From the NCBI GenBank assembly GCA_006384855.1, contig VCJN01000943.1:1-64000 (forward strand): DNA of 64,000 bases, written 5' to 3'. This DNA is from Tetraselmis striata (lineage: Eukaryota; Chlorophyta; Chlorodendrophyceae; Chlorodendrales; Chlorodendraceae). Shown one piece after another: positions 9,056 through 17,545 of this stretch (positions are counted from its first letter, which is position 1; each line of letters opens with the position of its first letter). The position numbers and the translations under genes are program-made. The notes under the pieces were generated by a model that was given only the letters and a program-made list of their open reading frames with translations, did not search any database and was not told the DNA's origin.

Positions 9056-9406
9056 TCAGCCGCCCCGCTCGATCGCCGACCCGCGGCCCCTCGCCCGCCT
9101 GTAAGCGTCCCTAACCGCGCCCGCCCCGCCCTTCACCGCGCCGTAGCCCTCCCGCGCCGACCCCACGTCCACGCCCTTGCCCGACAGAGCGCCCTCCGCC
9201 GCTCCCGCGATCGCGCCCACGCCCTTCGCCGCCCCGCCGATCGACGCGCTCAGCGCAGCCGCCTCCGGCCCGATCCCGGGAATCGCCGCCAGCACCGGCG
9301 ACGCCCCCAGCAGGAAATCGCCCACCTTGTTCCCCACCGCCCGCACGCCGTGCGAAAGCTTTTGCCCGAAGGTCCGCAGCGAGCGTCCGAATTTCGAGAA
9401 GTTCAT
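9056..9406 (-). CDS. Ala/Gly-rich amphipathic virion protein
   Basis: 116 aa. A basic amphipathic N-terminal helix (FSKFGRSLRTFGQKLSHGVR) is followed by a hydrophobic Ala/Gly/Pro stretch (residues ~30-75) and a basic C-terminus (YRRARGRG). This layout is common in small core or membrane-lytic proteins next to capsid genes in adenovirus-like and Polinton-like viruses. A pVI-like role in endosome penetration or capsid cementing is inferred from layout only. It is cotranscribed with the MCP gene (27-nt gap) and carries the same upstream 9-mer. Confidence 0.5.
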   Translation of the reverse strand: MNFSKFGRSLRTFGQKLSHGVRAVGNKVGDFLLGASPVLAAIPGIGPEAAALSASIGGAAKGVGAIAGAAEGALSGKGVDVGSAREGYGAVKGGAGAVRDAYRRARGRGSAIERGG

Positions 9407-9417
9407 CGTTTAATGGA

Positions 9418-9426
9418 ATGCCACAA
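9418..9426 (-). promoter_or_regulatory. TTGTGGCAT motif before the 116-aa gene
   Basis: Third copy of the 9-mer, 11 nt upstream of the ATG in a 24-nt gap, followed by CCATTAAACG and the start codon. Confidence 0.45.
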
Positions 9427-9430
9427 ATTT

Positions 9431-9982
9431 TCACGGCTTCCGCCTCCTCCTCGCCATTCGCTGAAGATCGCGGAACCCGTACAACTCATACTGCTCCGCG
9501 TCCACCGACGCCGTGGCGCCCTTATCGTCCTCCATCAGGGACGTCAGCGAACTTTTGCCGAACCCGGCCTTGGAGGTCGTGAGGCGCACCTTCGGGTCGA
9601 ACGTATCATTCGCCTTCGGGTCGGCAACCGGCTCCGTCTGCGTGCCCCGCGCCTCCCTAGCCCGCTCGGCCGACCCGCCGAGAATGTTCCCGCCCGCGGC
9701 GTGGCCCAGGGGTTTCCCGGTGTTGTGAGGCACCACGACCGGCAACATCGGACGCTGCCCGTAGGCGTGGTCGATGCCGAACGGCGCGTGCGTTGGGTAG
9801 TACGTGTTCCAGCCCTTCGCGAAAGGCTCGGGGCCCGCGGCCGCCGCGGTTCCGCTCCTCGCCGCCGGCGTCCTACGGGGCGCGCGCCGCCGAGACGAAG
9901 TCCCGCACCCGCACCGCGATCCCGTTCCCTTCTTCTTCTTGCAAGCGCAGGGGTCCTTCACTCGCCTGGTCTGCCTCGGCAT
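9431..9982 (-). CDS. basic PLV protein, possible core protein
   Basis: 183 aa. The N-terminus is strongly basic with a CACKKKKGTGSRCGCG cluster followed by SSRRRAPRRT, which could bind nucleic acid or a metal. The middle is Pro/Gly-rich and the C-terminus ends in RMARRRRKP. No family is recognised. It sits between the ATPase and the amphipathic 116-aa protein, inside the morphogenesis block, so a DNA-condensing core protein or maturation substrate is the most economical guess. Confidence 0.5.
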   Translation of the reverse strand: MPRQTRRVKDPCACKKKKGTGSRCGCGTSSRRRAPRRTPAARSGTAAAAGPEPFAKGWNTYYPTHAPFGIDHAYGQRPMLPVVVPHNTGKPLGHAAGGNILGGSAERAREARGTQTEPVADPKANDTFDPKVRLTTSKAGFGKSSLTSLMEDDKGATASVDAEQYELYGFRDLQRMARRRRKP

Positions 9983-10044
9983 TTGTTTTTATTGATAAAT
10001 TTTCGGCGTCGAGAACTCGGCCCCCCGGCGGATGTTCCCCAAGA

Positions 10045-10767
10045 TCACTCGCCCGAAACCCGAATCAGATCGAGCTTCTTGAAGAACTGGCCGCGCTCCA
10101 CGTCCGCGAACAGGAACGCGAACTGGTCGTCGTACACGAACCTCATCATCCGCTCGGCCTCCGCCCGGTCCATGCTGATAATCTCGTTAAATATCGCCTC
10201 GTACTCCTGCTTGTTCCGAGGCTTGAACATCGCGAAGTGGCTCAGGCTCTTCCGGATCGACAGCGGCATCGCGATGTACGACTGGACCAGAATGATAATC
10301 GAGAGGCGGTAATGCCGACGATTGTATATCAGATCCTTCAGATCGCGCTGGACGTCCAGATCCTTCAGGGCGACCGTCACGTCGTCCAGAATCAGAAGGC
10401 TGTTCTTCTTCGTGTCGCCCGCCTCCCGAACGCCCTCCCGAATCCCGGCCAGGGTGTCGAAATCCAGCTCGCCGTACATCCGCTCGTGCTCCTCGAACGG
10501 GTTGTTCTTCAGGCTCGCGACGCTGTGAGGAGGCATCACGACGTGCACGCGGTGGAACGCCCGCTGGTACGCCTTCCGGCTGGTCAACATATTAATCATC
10601 AGGCTCGTCTTCCCCGACCCCGCGCTCCCGATGATCGCCATGAAAAACGGCCGGCTCGGAAGCGGCGCCACGATCTGCTTGCATATCGGACGATCGCACA
10701 GGAACTCCGGGGGATCGATCGCGAAGGCCGACCGCTCGACTATCTCGAACTCTCCCGCTTTCGGCAT
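10045..10767 (-). CDS. FtsK/HerA-type genome-packaging ATPase
   Basis: 240 aa. Walker A GSAGSGKT at residues 47-54, Walker B LLILDDV at 124-130, and a sensor-like IIILVQSY at about 157-164 define an A32-type packaging ATPase of the FtsK/HerA superfamily. The length fits PLV and virophage homologues. It should power DNA translocation into preformed capsids. All motifs are intact, so it is probably functional. It lies upstream of the structural genes in the leftward block, about 60 nt before the basic protein gene. Confidence 0.9.
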   Translation of the reverse strand: MPKAGEFEIVERSAFAIDPPEFLCDRPICKQIVAPLPSRPFFMAIIGSAGSGKTSLMINMLTSRKAYQRAFHRVHVVMPPHSVASLKNNPFEEHERMYGELDFDTLAGIREGVREAGDTKKNSLLILDDVTVALKDLDVQRDLKDLIYNRRHYRLSIIILVQSYIAMPLSIRKSLSHFAMFKPRNKQEYEAIFNEIISMDRAEAERMMRFVYDDQFAFLFADVERGQFFKKLDLIRVSGE

Positions 10768-10814
10768 AGCTTTTTAATCTTTCCTCTTATTTCCTTCGGT
10801 TCCGCCTCCGCCCA

Positions 10815-10958
10815 TCACTGGATCTCCAGGATCTCGCACTGCTCCGGGGTGAACCCCGGGAACTTCGCGGCCCACCACTCGCGCCTCCCGTAGTTCGGCT
10901 CCCGCAGGAGCAGGAAATCGATATCGTCGATCGCGGGAGGGGTCGTGGCCGGCGACAT
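10815..10958 (-). CDS. very small PLV protein, 47 aa
   Basis: A short frame running from ATG at 10958 to TGA at 10815, first gene of the leftward arm. It includes DIDFLLLREPNYGRREWWAA and ends FTPEQCEILEIQ. The composition is protein-like, with a Trp-Trp pair and a clean acidic/aromatic pattern. It begins 19 nt from the divergent start of the rightward arm, sharing the AT-rich TTTTTTATAGATAGACAC spacer as a likely bidirectional promoter. No family is recognised. Confidence 0.45.
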   Translation of the reverse strand: MSPATTPPAIDDIDFLLLREPNYGRREWWAAKFPGFTPEQCEILEIQ

Positions 10959-10977
10959 TTTTTATAGATAGACACAA
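10959..10977. promoter_or_regulatory. divergent promoter spacer between PLV arms
   Basis: A 19-nt AT-rich gap (TTTTATAGATAGACACAA) separates the two divergently transcribed arms. It contains TATAGATA. The switch of gene orientation here marks the functional centre between left and right arms; promoter activity is inferred. Confidence 0.35.
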
Positions 10978-11163
10978 ATGGACCCATGGACGGCCGCGTG
11001 GAGAACCCTGGTGGCGATCGGAATGGTGACGTACTTGAGCGAGTGTCTGAATCGGGCGATTCCCAGCTCGAGGAAAGCGGAGAAGCCTCAGGAGATCGAG
11101 GAGAAGGAGATCGAGGAGAAGGAGGAGAGCGAGGAGAACCAGTTGAAAGGGCCACGGGAGTGA
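10978..11163 (+). CDS. small single-TM protein with acidic tail
   Basis: 61 aa. One hydrophobic N-terminal segment (about residues 8-24, AWRTLVAIGMVTYLSE) is followed by a Glu/Lys-rich tail (IEEKEIEEKEESEENQ), probably helical. It is the first rightward gene. A longer overlapping frame (from 10986) has less natural composition over this stretch, so this frame is preferred up to 11163. Function unknown; a small virion or envelope-associated membrane protein is possible. Confidence 0.4.
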   Translation: MDPWTAAWRTLVAIGMVTYLSECLNRAIPSSRKAEKPQEIEEKEIEEKEESEENQLKGPRE

Positions 11164-11187
11164 CCAAGCGGCAGCCCAGCGCGAGGA

Positions 11188-11390
11188 TGGTGGAGCACCT
11201 GGCCAAGGCGAGGCGGAAGAAATCGGAGAAGCGCGAGATCATGGAGAGGCTGTACGAGGAGTACCTCAACCCGCCCCCGCCGCCGCCCAAGCCGACCAGG
11301 AAGGCCAGGAAACCGCGTGTTTCCGTACTTCCGACAGCTTCCCCGCAGCTTCCGGACGAAAAAACACGCTGTTTCGCAGCTTCCCACTAG
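11188..11390 (+). CDS. Lys/Pro-rich small protein, possibly interrupted
   Basis: The frame opens MVEHLAKARRKKSEKREIME, then YLNPPPPPPKPTRKARKPR. A TAG at 11388-11390 ends it, but the same frame continues open after the stop as a similar Lys/Pro-rich segment (PKPRKKKAPAIPQSPPLPEF) to a TGA at 11490-11492. Between the two parts, about 11320-11392, lies an odd stretch with four AGCTTCC repeats, which may be an insertion that introduced the stop. The start is uncertain; the frame is open upstream, overlapping the preceding gene. A basic, disordered DNA- or protein-binding role is inferred. Confidence 0.4.
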
Positions 11391-11502
11391 CTTCCGCCCC
11401 CCTCCGACCCGATCCCGATCCCGAAACCGCGCAAGAAGAAGGCGCCCGCGATCCCGCAGTCCCCGCCCCTCCCCGAATTCGTGATATACTGAGTAAACTG
11501 AA

Positions 11503-12369
11503 ATGCTTCAGCAGCTGTTTCTCGACACCCAGCACAGCGACTTCGTGTTCCCCGACGGATCGCACGTGTTCTGGCTCCCCGACGCGATCGACGTCCCGGC
11601 CCGCCACTTCCTGGAAGCGCGGCTCCTGAACGCGTGGATCCCGCACACCTTTTACTCGGTCTTCGCCGACAACGACACCCTCGCGCTGCGATTCTTCCCC
11701 CCGGGAGATCCCAGCGGCCGGCTCGAGATCATAACCCTCCCGCACGGGAACAGGTCGATCGACGAGCTCATCGAGTTCGTCAACCCCAGCCTCCTGTACA
11801 CCTTCGAAATGGTGTACTCGCCCGCCACCAACAAGGTCACGCTCGTCTCGGACCACATCGCCGAAGTCGCCGTCGACGCCGCCACCACCTGCGGCCCCCT
11901 CCTCGGCCTCGCGCCCGGCGACACCAGCTCCGACGGCCAGCTCGAGGCGCCCCGCGGCGTCGACCTCACGCGAACCTCCTCCATCTTCCTCCGCACGTCC
12001 CTCCACACCTCCAACCGCGACCCCATCACGCGCCGCACCTCCAACGTCCTCGCCAAGATCCCCCTCACGTCCCAGTTCAACGAGCTCGAGCACCACACCA
12101 CCGACGCGTGGGTCGAGTGCAAAAACATGGCCGTCTCCTTCATCGTGTGTCGCCTGGAGGACGACAACGGCCGCTTCCTCGACCTCAACGGCTCCCGGTG
12201 GACCGCCACAATAAAACTCAGAATAAGTCACAATAATGCAGAGGTCTCGGACGGCGTTCGCGCCCTTGAGAGTCAACGGCAGGCGGACGCTCGAGGTGGA
12301 CAATTCGGAGCTTCAGCTGGAGCTCGAGAGCCTCAGCAACCAGCTCGCGGAGGCGGAGGCGAACCTTAG
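11503..12369 (+). CDS. penton-like minor capsid protein
   Basis: The first ~245 residues have the pattern of PLV/Polinton penton-type minor capsid proteins. There is an N-terminal strand with LEARLLNAWIPHTFYSVF, then ITLPHGNRSIDELIEFVN, a central GPLLGLAPGD turn, RTSSIFLRTSLHTSN, VLAKIPLTSQFNE and a terminal LDLNGSRWTATIKLRI. It should form the single-jelly-roll vertex capsomer. The canonical protein would end near 12230. The open frame continues ~45 residues of low-complexity sequence, overlapping the fibre gene by 134 nt, so the native stop may have been lost or the tail may be real. Confidence 0.8.
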   Translation: MLQQLFLDTQHSDFVFPDGSHVFWLPDAIDVPARHFLEARLLNAWIPHTFYSVFADNDTLALRFFPPGDPSGRLEIITLPHGNRSIDELIEFVNPSLLYTFEMVYSPATNKVTLVSDHIAEVAVDAATTCGPLLGLAPGDTSSDGQLEAPRGVDLTRTSSIFLRTSLHTSNRDPITRRTSNVLAKIPLTSQFNELEHHTTDAWVECKNMAVSFIVCRLEDDNGRFLDLNGSRWTATIKLRISHNNAEVSDGVRALESQRQADARGGQFGASAGAREPQQPARGGGGEP

Positions 12370-15300
12370 CGACCTCGAGCTCGACCTCGACGGACTCAGC
12401 AACGACGTGTGGGTCGACCAGGCCCGCCAGGACCTCGAGCTCGCCACCGCCTGTAACGAAATCTGGCTCGACCAGGACCGCCAGGACGGCGCCATAGCAA
12501 CCCTAGAATCCGCTTGTAACGATTTGTTCGCCGACCAGGCCCGCCAGGACGATGAGATCGCCGCGCTCAGCAACCAGGTCGCCGCCGTGGACGTGACGGG
12601 GTACATCCCGCAAACCGAAAAGGCGCGATTCATCGTGGACGTGCTCGAACCCAAAGCCATCGGCGCGCACGACGATAACCCCGGCCGCATCGACGTCTTC
12701 GGCACGATCCGCGTCCCGTTCGCGGACCTGTTCGACCTCGGCGAGCCCAGCAACCCCTGGCGCCACGTGTACGCGTCGCAGGCCACCCTCTCGAACCCGG
12801 ACCTCCTCACGTTCACCTCGTTCCTCGGCGAGGCCGGCTCGTACACCCTCTCGGAACTCCTCGAGCTCGCGGCGCAGGGCTCCGCGCTCAAACTCGTCGC
12901 CGCGCCCGGCGGGGGGAACGCGGCCGTGGGCGACGCCGTCGACACGCTGGACCTAGGAACCTCCAACGACCCCTGGCGCAAGGTCGTGACGTCCGCGCTC
13001 GCCACGCCCAGGCTGGAAGAAAACGTTTTCAACCAGGGGATCACGATAAAGGGCGACCTCGTCCCGGACGACGTCAACCCCGGCTTCCCGCCGCCCGGCC
13101 GCCTCGGCAACTCCACCTTCCCGTTCCTCGAGGGCCACTTCGGCGCGGTGTACGCCGCCAACCTCTTCGCGAACGACTCAGGCGGAACCTCGCGCCGCGT
13201 CCTCCTCGAGGGCGATTCCGTCTCGTACTCCGTCGACTGGGCGGACGTCCTGAACAAACCGACCATCCCCGCGATCCCCGCCTGGGTCGCGAATTCCCAA
13301 GCGACCGTTCCCCTCAGCGGGTTCGACAACGATCTCGTTCTCACCGCCGATTCCATCGAGTGGGCGAACGTTCTTAATCCCCCCACGCTCTTTTCGGGAA
13401 ACTATGCCGATCTGGTGGATACTCCCACGATCCCCACGATCCCCGCCTGGGTCGCCACTTCCCAAGCGACGGTTCCCCTCAGCGGGTTCGACAACGATCT
13501 TTCCCTCACAGCCGATTCCGTCGAGTGGGCGAACGTTCTGAACAAACCCACACTCTTTTCGGGAAGTTATAACGATTTGGCGGATACGCCCACGATCCCC
13601 ACGATCCCCGCCTGGGTCGCGAATTCCCAAGCGACCGTTCCCCTCAGCGGGTTCGACAACGATCTCGTTCTCACGGCCGATTCCGTCGAGTGGGCGAACG
13701 TTCTGAACAAACCCACGCTCTTTTCGGGAAGTTATAACGATCTCGCGGATACTCCCACGATCCCCACGATCCCCGCCTGGGTCGCCACTTCCCAAGCGAC
13801 CGTTCCCCTCAGCGGCTTCGACAACGATCTCGTTCTCACGGCCGATTCGATCGAGTGGGCGAACGTTCTTAATCCCCCGACGCTCTTTTCGGGATCTTAC
13901 ACTGATCTCACGAACAAACCCGTCATCCCGTCGCTCGCGGGGTACGCGACCGAGGCGTGGGTTACCTCGCAGGGGTTCGGAACCGGCTCGGACTGGGACA
14001 CGCTCGCCAACCGGCCGTCGTGGACCGACAAGTTCGTATACACGCAGAACGTCGGGCCGCAGATGTTTCCCGTTGAAACGTCGAACTTCGATATCGTCGC
14101 GCTCGACTCCATCACGCCCACCAGCAACATGGGGTACAACCTGGGCCAGGACCAGCTGAGATGGCTCTTCCTATACGCGAAAACAGGCCGCTTCTCGGAC
14201 GTCGTCGAGATCGGATCCGTCACCGACCGCGTCCGGCTGGCCTATGACGCCGAGTCCAACCTCATGACGCTCGACCGGCCGCTCACGCTCTCGCGCACGC
14301 CGGAGCTGGACGCCGAGGCCGCTTCCAAGGGGTACGTCGACTCGGCCGTCGCGGCCGCCTCGCCCGCCACCGACTGGGCCTCCATCACCGGCGCCACCAA
14401 ACCGCTCATCAACCTCGACGGCGGCGACATGCTCGTCGGGGAATCCCTCGTGCCGACCCTCGACGAAACGTGGGACCTCGGATCCTCCAACACCAGCTTC
14501 CGGGACGTATACACCCAGTTCCTCACGGCCTCCGGCGGCGCGTACATCGGCTCCCTCGAGACCCCGGTCCTCAACGTGACCAACGTGATGAGCCTCAACG
14601 GCAACAAAATCACCCAGGTGGGAGCGCCCACCACCGGGACAGACGTGGTCAACAAGTCCTACGTCGACACCGCGGTGGCGGCCGTGTCCAACCCCGGCGG
14701 CGGCGCCGACCTCTCCCCCGTCGAAGCCGCGAAGTTCATGCGGGTCGTGAACAACTACGGCGAATACTCCATCTCGCCCAACTACGATTACCTCGCCACC
14801 GTCGACCCGTCCGCCTTCGCCAACATCATCTTCGGGGGGAACTACTCCGCCGACACCGGCGAAGAGGACCGCTCGCTCCGCTGGCCCGAGGTGTGGTGCG
14901 AAACGCTCCAGTCCTCATACATCGGCACGGAGGACAAAATCAGGCTCGGGAGCCTCCTCGGGATCACCGCCTCGGACTTCACCGACCTCAAGTTCGTCAC
15001 CGGCGGGGTGGAGGTCTCCGGAAACATCGTCCCCAACAACAACCAGTCCCACGACCTCGGGAGCGAAACCCACGAGTGGGACCACATCTTCGTGAAAGAC
15101 GTCGAAGTGTCCGACGACGTCAAGGTCAGGAACGACGTGCGCTTCATGGTGGACGGCGCCAACGTGTGCCGCCTCAAAACCCACCCCGACGGGTGCGAAG
15201 TCGACGGGGACGTGTTCCCCGACGGCACGGAAACGTTTTCCCTCGGCAAAATCGACAAGAAATGGGACAAGATCTACGCCAAAAACACGTACTCCACGAC

Positions 15301-16087
15301 CATCGACTCCGCCCAGTCGTACGCGCAGAACGTGTACGCCACCGTCGCCGCCACCGTCAACACCCTCAGCGTCCTGGCCGCCGCGGACTTCGGCAACAAC
15401 ACGCTCACCGGCGTCGCCTCGCCCACCAACTCCAGCGACGCCATGACCAAGGGGTACGCGGACGCCAACTACCTCAGCCTCAGCGGGACCATCAACACCA
15501 ACATCACCGTGCCGGCCCAGTCCGTGATCGAGACCAACCCCACCCACCCCTCGGCCAACCAGCTCGTCACCAAGAAAATCACCGAGGACCGATACTCCCC
15601 GAAAAACCACGACCACGACGGGACGTACGCCGAACTCGCGGTCCTGAACTGGATCAGCGAATTCCTCTCGGAAATGGCCGCGGCCACCACCCACGGGAAC
15701 CTCGCCGCCTCCTCCGACGGCACCTTCGCCACCGCCTCGTTCAACATACCCAACACGATCAGGTTCAAAATAAGCTCCGTCCTCCTCGCGCAAAACGTCC
15801 AGACCGTGGACTCCGTCAGGCTCACCGTGAGAATGTTCCACTCCGCCACCGGCGTGTACATCACCAGCGCCGACCAGGAACTCAGCCTCTCGTTCGACCA
15901 GGCCACCAACACCATCCTCGCCTCGCAAACCGGCTCGCTCTCCTTCGGGGCGTCCACCTCGCTCGTCGGCGACCTCAGCCTCAAGATCGTTATCGACGCC
16001 AGGATCGCGGGGTTCAGGAGGCCCGTCATGACCGCCCACGCCCAGGGCCAGTGGTCCTCCCCCACGGTTCTCAGGGTGGACCTCTAA
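12236..16087 (+). CDS. giant phage-type tail-fibre-like protein
   Basis: 1283 aa, the longest PLV gene. Residues ~20-115 are a Leu/Asp/Glu-rich coiled coil with repeated DQARQD elements. Residues ~335-555 contain four 55-aa repeats with WANVLNKPTLFSGSYNDL, a motif common in phage and algal-virus fibres. Throughout, 'DLG....W..ioA' modules recur (LDLGTSNDPWRKV, WDLGSSNTSFRDV, HDLGSETHEWDHI, FSLGKIDKKWDKIYA), and KGYVDSAV/KSYVDTAV elements are typical of phage fibre shafts. The C-terminal ~150 residues form a non-repetitive, probably globular tip. It likely mediates host recognition. The frame is intact. Its upstream partner is the penton-like protein, the expected anchor point for a fibre. Confidence 0.8.
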   Translation: MQRSRTAFAPLRVNGRRTLEVDNSELQLELESLSNQLAEAEANLSDLELDLDGLSNDVWVDQARQDLELATACNEIWLDQDRQDGAIATLESACNDLFADQARQDDEIAALSNQVAAVDVTGYIPQTEKARFIVDVLEPKAIGAHDDNPGRIDVFGTIRVPFADLFDLGEPSNPWRHVYASQATLSNPDLLTFTSFLGEAGSYTLSELLELAAQGSALKLVAAPGGGNAAVGDAVDTLDLGTSNDPWRKVVTSALATPRLEENVFNQGITIKGDLVPDDVNPGFPPPGRLGNSTFPFLEGHFGAVYAANLFANDSGGTSRRVLLEGDSVSYSVDWADVLNKPTIPAIPAWVANSQATVPLSGFDNDLVLTADSIEWANVLNPPTLFSGNYADLVDTPTIPTIPAWVATSQATVPLSGFDNDLSLTADSVEWANVLNKPTLFSGSYNDLADTPTIPTIPAWVANSQATVPLSGFDNDLVLTADSVEWANVLNKPTLFSGSYNDLADTPTIPTIPAWVATSQATVPLSGFDNDLVLTADSIEWANVLNPPTLFSGSYTDLTNKPVIPSLAGYATEAWVTSQGFGTGSDWDTLANRPSWTDKFVYTQNVGPQMFPVETSNFDIVALDSITPTSNMGYNLGQDQLRWLFLYAKTGRFSDVVEIGSVTDRVRLAYDAESNLMTLDRPLTLSRTPELDAEAASKGYVDSAVAAASPATDWASITGATKPLINLDGGDMLVGESLVPTLDETWDLGSSNTSFRDVYTQFLTASGGAYIGSLETPVLNVTNVMSLNGNKITQVGAPTTGTDVVNKSYVDTAVAAVSNPGGGADLSPVEAAKFMRVVNNYGEYSISPNYDYLATVDPSAFANIIFGGNYSADTGEEDRSLRWPEVWCETLQSSYIGTEDKIRLGSLLGITASDFTDLKFVTGGVEVSGNIVPNNNQSHDLGSETHEWDHIFVKDVEVSDDVKVRNDVRFMVDGANVCRLKTHPDGCEVDGDVFPDGTETFSLGKIDKKWDKIYAKNTYSTTIDSAQSYAQNVYATVAATVNTLSVLAAADFGNNTLTGVASPTNSSDAMTKGYADANYLSLSGTINTNITVPAQSVIETNPTHPSANQLVTKKITEDRYSPKNHDHDGTYAELAVLNWISEFLSEMAAATTHGNLAASSDGTFATASFNIPNTIRFKISSVLLAQNVQTVDSVRLTVRMFHSATGVYITSADQELSLSFDQATNTILASQTGSLSFGASTSLVGDLSLKIVIDARIAGFRRPVMTAHAQGQWSSPTVLRVDL
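13241..13900 (+). repeat. four 165-bp tandem repeats in the fibre gene
   Basis: CCTGGGTCGC recurs at 13281, 13446, 13611 and 13776, an exact 165-bp (55-codon) period. The copies are nearly identical at the DNA level, which indicates recent amplification or gene conversion. Units differ by LNPPT/LNKPT and SIEW/SVEW. Confidence 0.9.
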
Positions 16088-16123
16088 AGAAATACCACCA
16101 AACTTATATCTTCGGGATGAAAA

Positions 16124-17315
16124 ATGGCCACCACCGCCCAGTACCAACGCGATCGCCGCTCGCGACCCGGGGTTCGGGATACCGAGTCCCGCCGCCGCGC
16201 CCTCGATCGGATAGCCGCCGACCACGTCCCGCGCGCCGCCACCCTCGCCAAGTGGGGCATATCCGCCGAGGACGTCAACCGCATCAGGGCCCAGAAGGAC
16301 CTGCCGCCCCTCGATTTCGGAAACGAACCCCCCGAGGCTCAGGTACACCTTCCTGAAAGTTCGGGATCGGGATCGCAAACCGTTCAGGATATCCTCGCGA
16401 AGGTCGACGCCATACGAGGAAAACAGATGATCGGCCGCAACGGCAAACCCGCGAAGAAACCCGACGGGTCGCCGAAAATCATCTCCGACAGCTCCGTCGA
16501 CCAGTACAAGCGCGGGGTGCGCGCCATCGCGGAAATCGCCGCGTGCGAAGCCCGGGAAGACTTCGGGAAGTGCCTCCGGGATCACGAAGCCGTGATCGCG
16601 AAAGTCCGCGATCGGTACCCGAAAGAGAACTCGTTCAAAACAATCATCGGCTCGATCGTGTCCACCGCCAAGTACATCAAAGCCGTTCAGGGACACCCTC
16701 GGCCAGGAGGCGCACGACGCGTACCACGAGGCCATGGTCGGCTCCATCGTGAAGGCCGAGACGCAGGCCATCATCGACACCGAAACGCAAACCGTCGAAC
16801 CGCTCGACGAGATCAAGAAGGGCCTGGACGAGATCGGGAACAAGTTCGGGAAACAATCAGATCGGTACCTCGAGGCCAAGCTTCAGGTCGACCTCGCGGG
16901 GATTCGAGACGACCTGTCCTCCGTCGCGATAGTTCAGAGCGAACGCACCGCCCAGCAAAAGGGGATCAAAAACTTTTACGTCCCGCAAACCCGCAAGCTC
17001 GTGATCGCCGAGTTCAAAACCGCGAAGTCGTACCCGCCCTACGAGTTCAAGCTGTCCACCGAGAACGCCAACCTCGTCGCCGACTCCCTCAAAAGGAAAC
17101 CGCGCAAGAAACTGTTCCCCGCCCGGGTCGGCAGGAGGGTGGACGTGGGGGTGGACGTGGGGGTCAACACCATCCGCCACTCGTGGATCACGACCCTCAT
17201 CGGCTCCAACCCCTCCGAGGCGAACGTCAGGCGGGTGGCCGCCAAGTTCAAGCACAAGCCAGTCATGTCCCTCCGGTACTTCCGGGGCGCGCCGCCCTCC
17301 GAAGAGGAGGACTAA
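16124..17315 (+). pseudogene. tyrosine recombinase (integrase), frameshifted
   Basis: The first part (from 16124, ~190 codons) is a basic N-terminal/core-binding region (SVDQYKRGVRAIAEIAACEA, SFKTIIGSIVSTAKYIKAVQ). Near 16690, within CAGGGACACC, the frame is lost. The reading continues one frame over to 17315, where one G fewer would restore it. The C-terminal part carries NTIRHSWITTLIG and FKHKPVMSLRYFR, matching the RHxxxT block, the second His-containing block and the nucleophilic Tyr of tyrosine recombinases. It probably mediated integration of this PLV. The single-nucleotide lesion could be a mutation or a sequencing/assembly error in a G run. Confidence 0.75.
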
Positions 17316-17347
17316 CCGGGATGAAAATATCGCCACGCAGGTCAACA

Positions 17348-17545
17348 ATGCCGACGCAGCACGACCAGGACTTCTTCAGGAAGCTCCGGAAGCGCGAAAG
17401 GTGCCGGCAGATATTACATGGAAAACTACGAGGCGCTCAGGAGGCGAGCGCTCGACCGGTACTACCGCCTCACGTACCCGGAACACGAGGGGCGGCCGCC
17501 TCTTCAGGAGAAGGGAAGACCCAGGAGGGTTCCGAGGGGTTCTTG
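17348..17545 (+). pseudogene. AT-hook-like small protein, copy 1 (frameshifted)
   Basis: The first frame starts MPTQHDQDFFRKLRKRER. Near 17400 the reading shifts to a frame giving AGRYYMENYEALRRRALDRY, then an EKGRPRRVPRG end. The joined pattern Arg-x-YY-x-x-N-x-E...RYY...GRPR aligns with the intact 69-aa genes at 18187 and 21571, which identifies it as a third family member with one indel. A shorter intact form starting at the internal Met (about 17423) is possible. Its 3' end overlaps the convergent zinc-finger/ExoX gene. Confidence 0.5.

Noticed and set aside
14915..16879. 654-aa minus-strand frame opposite the fibre and integrase genes
   Set aside because: It is a GC-driven shadow with Val/Gly/Asp-rich low-complexity composition and no motifs; the plus-strand fibre has clear repeats and family signatures.
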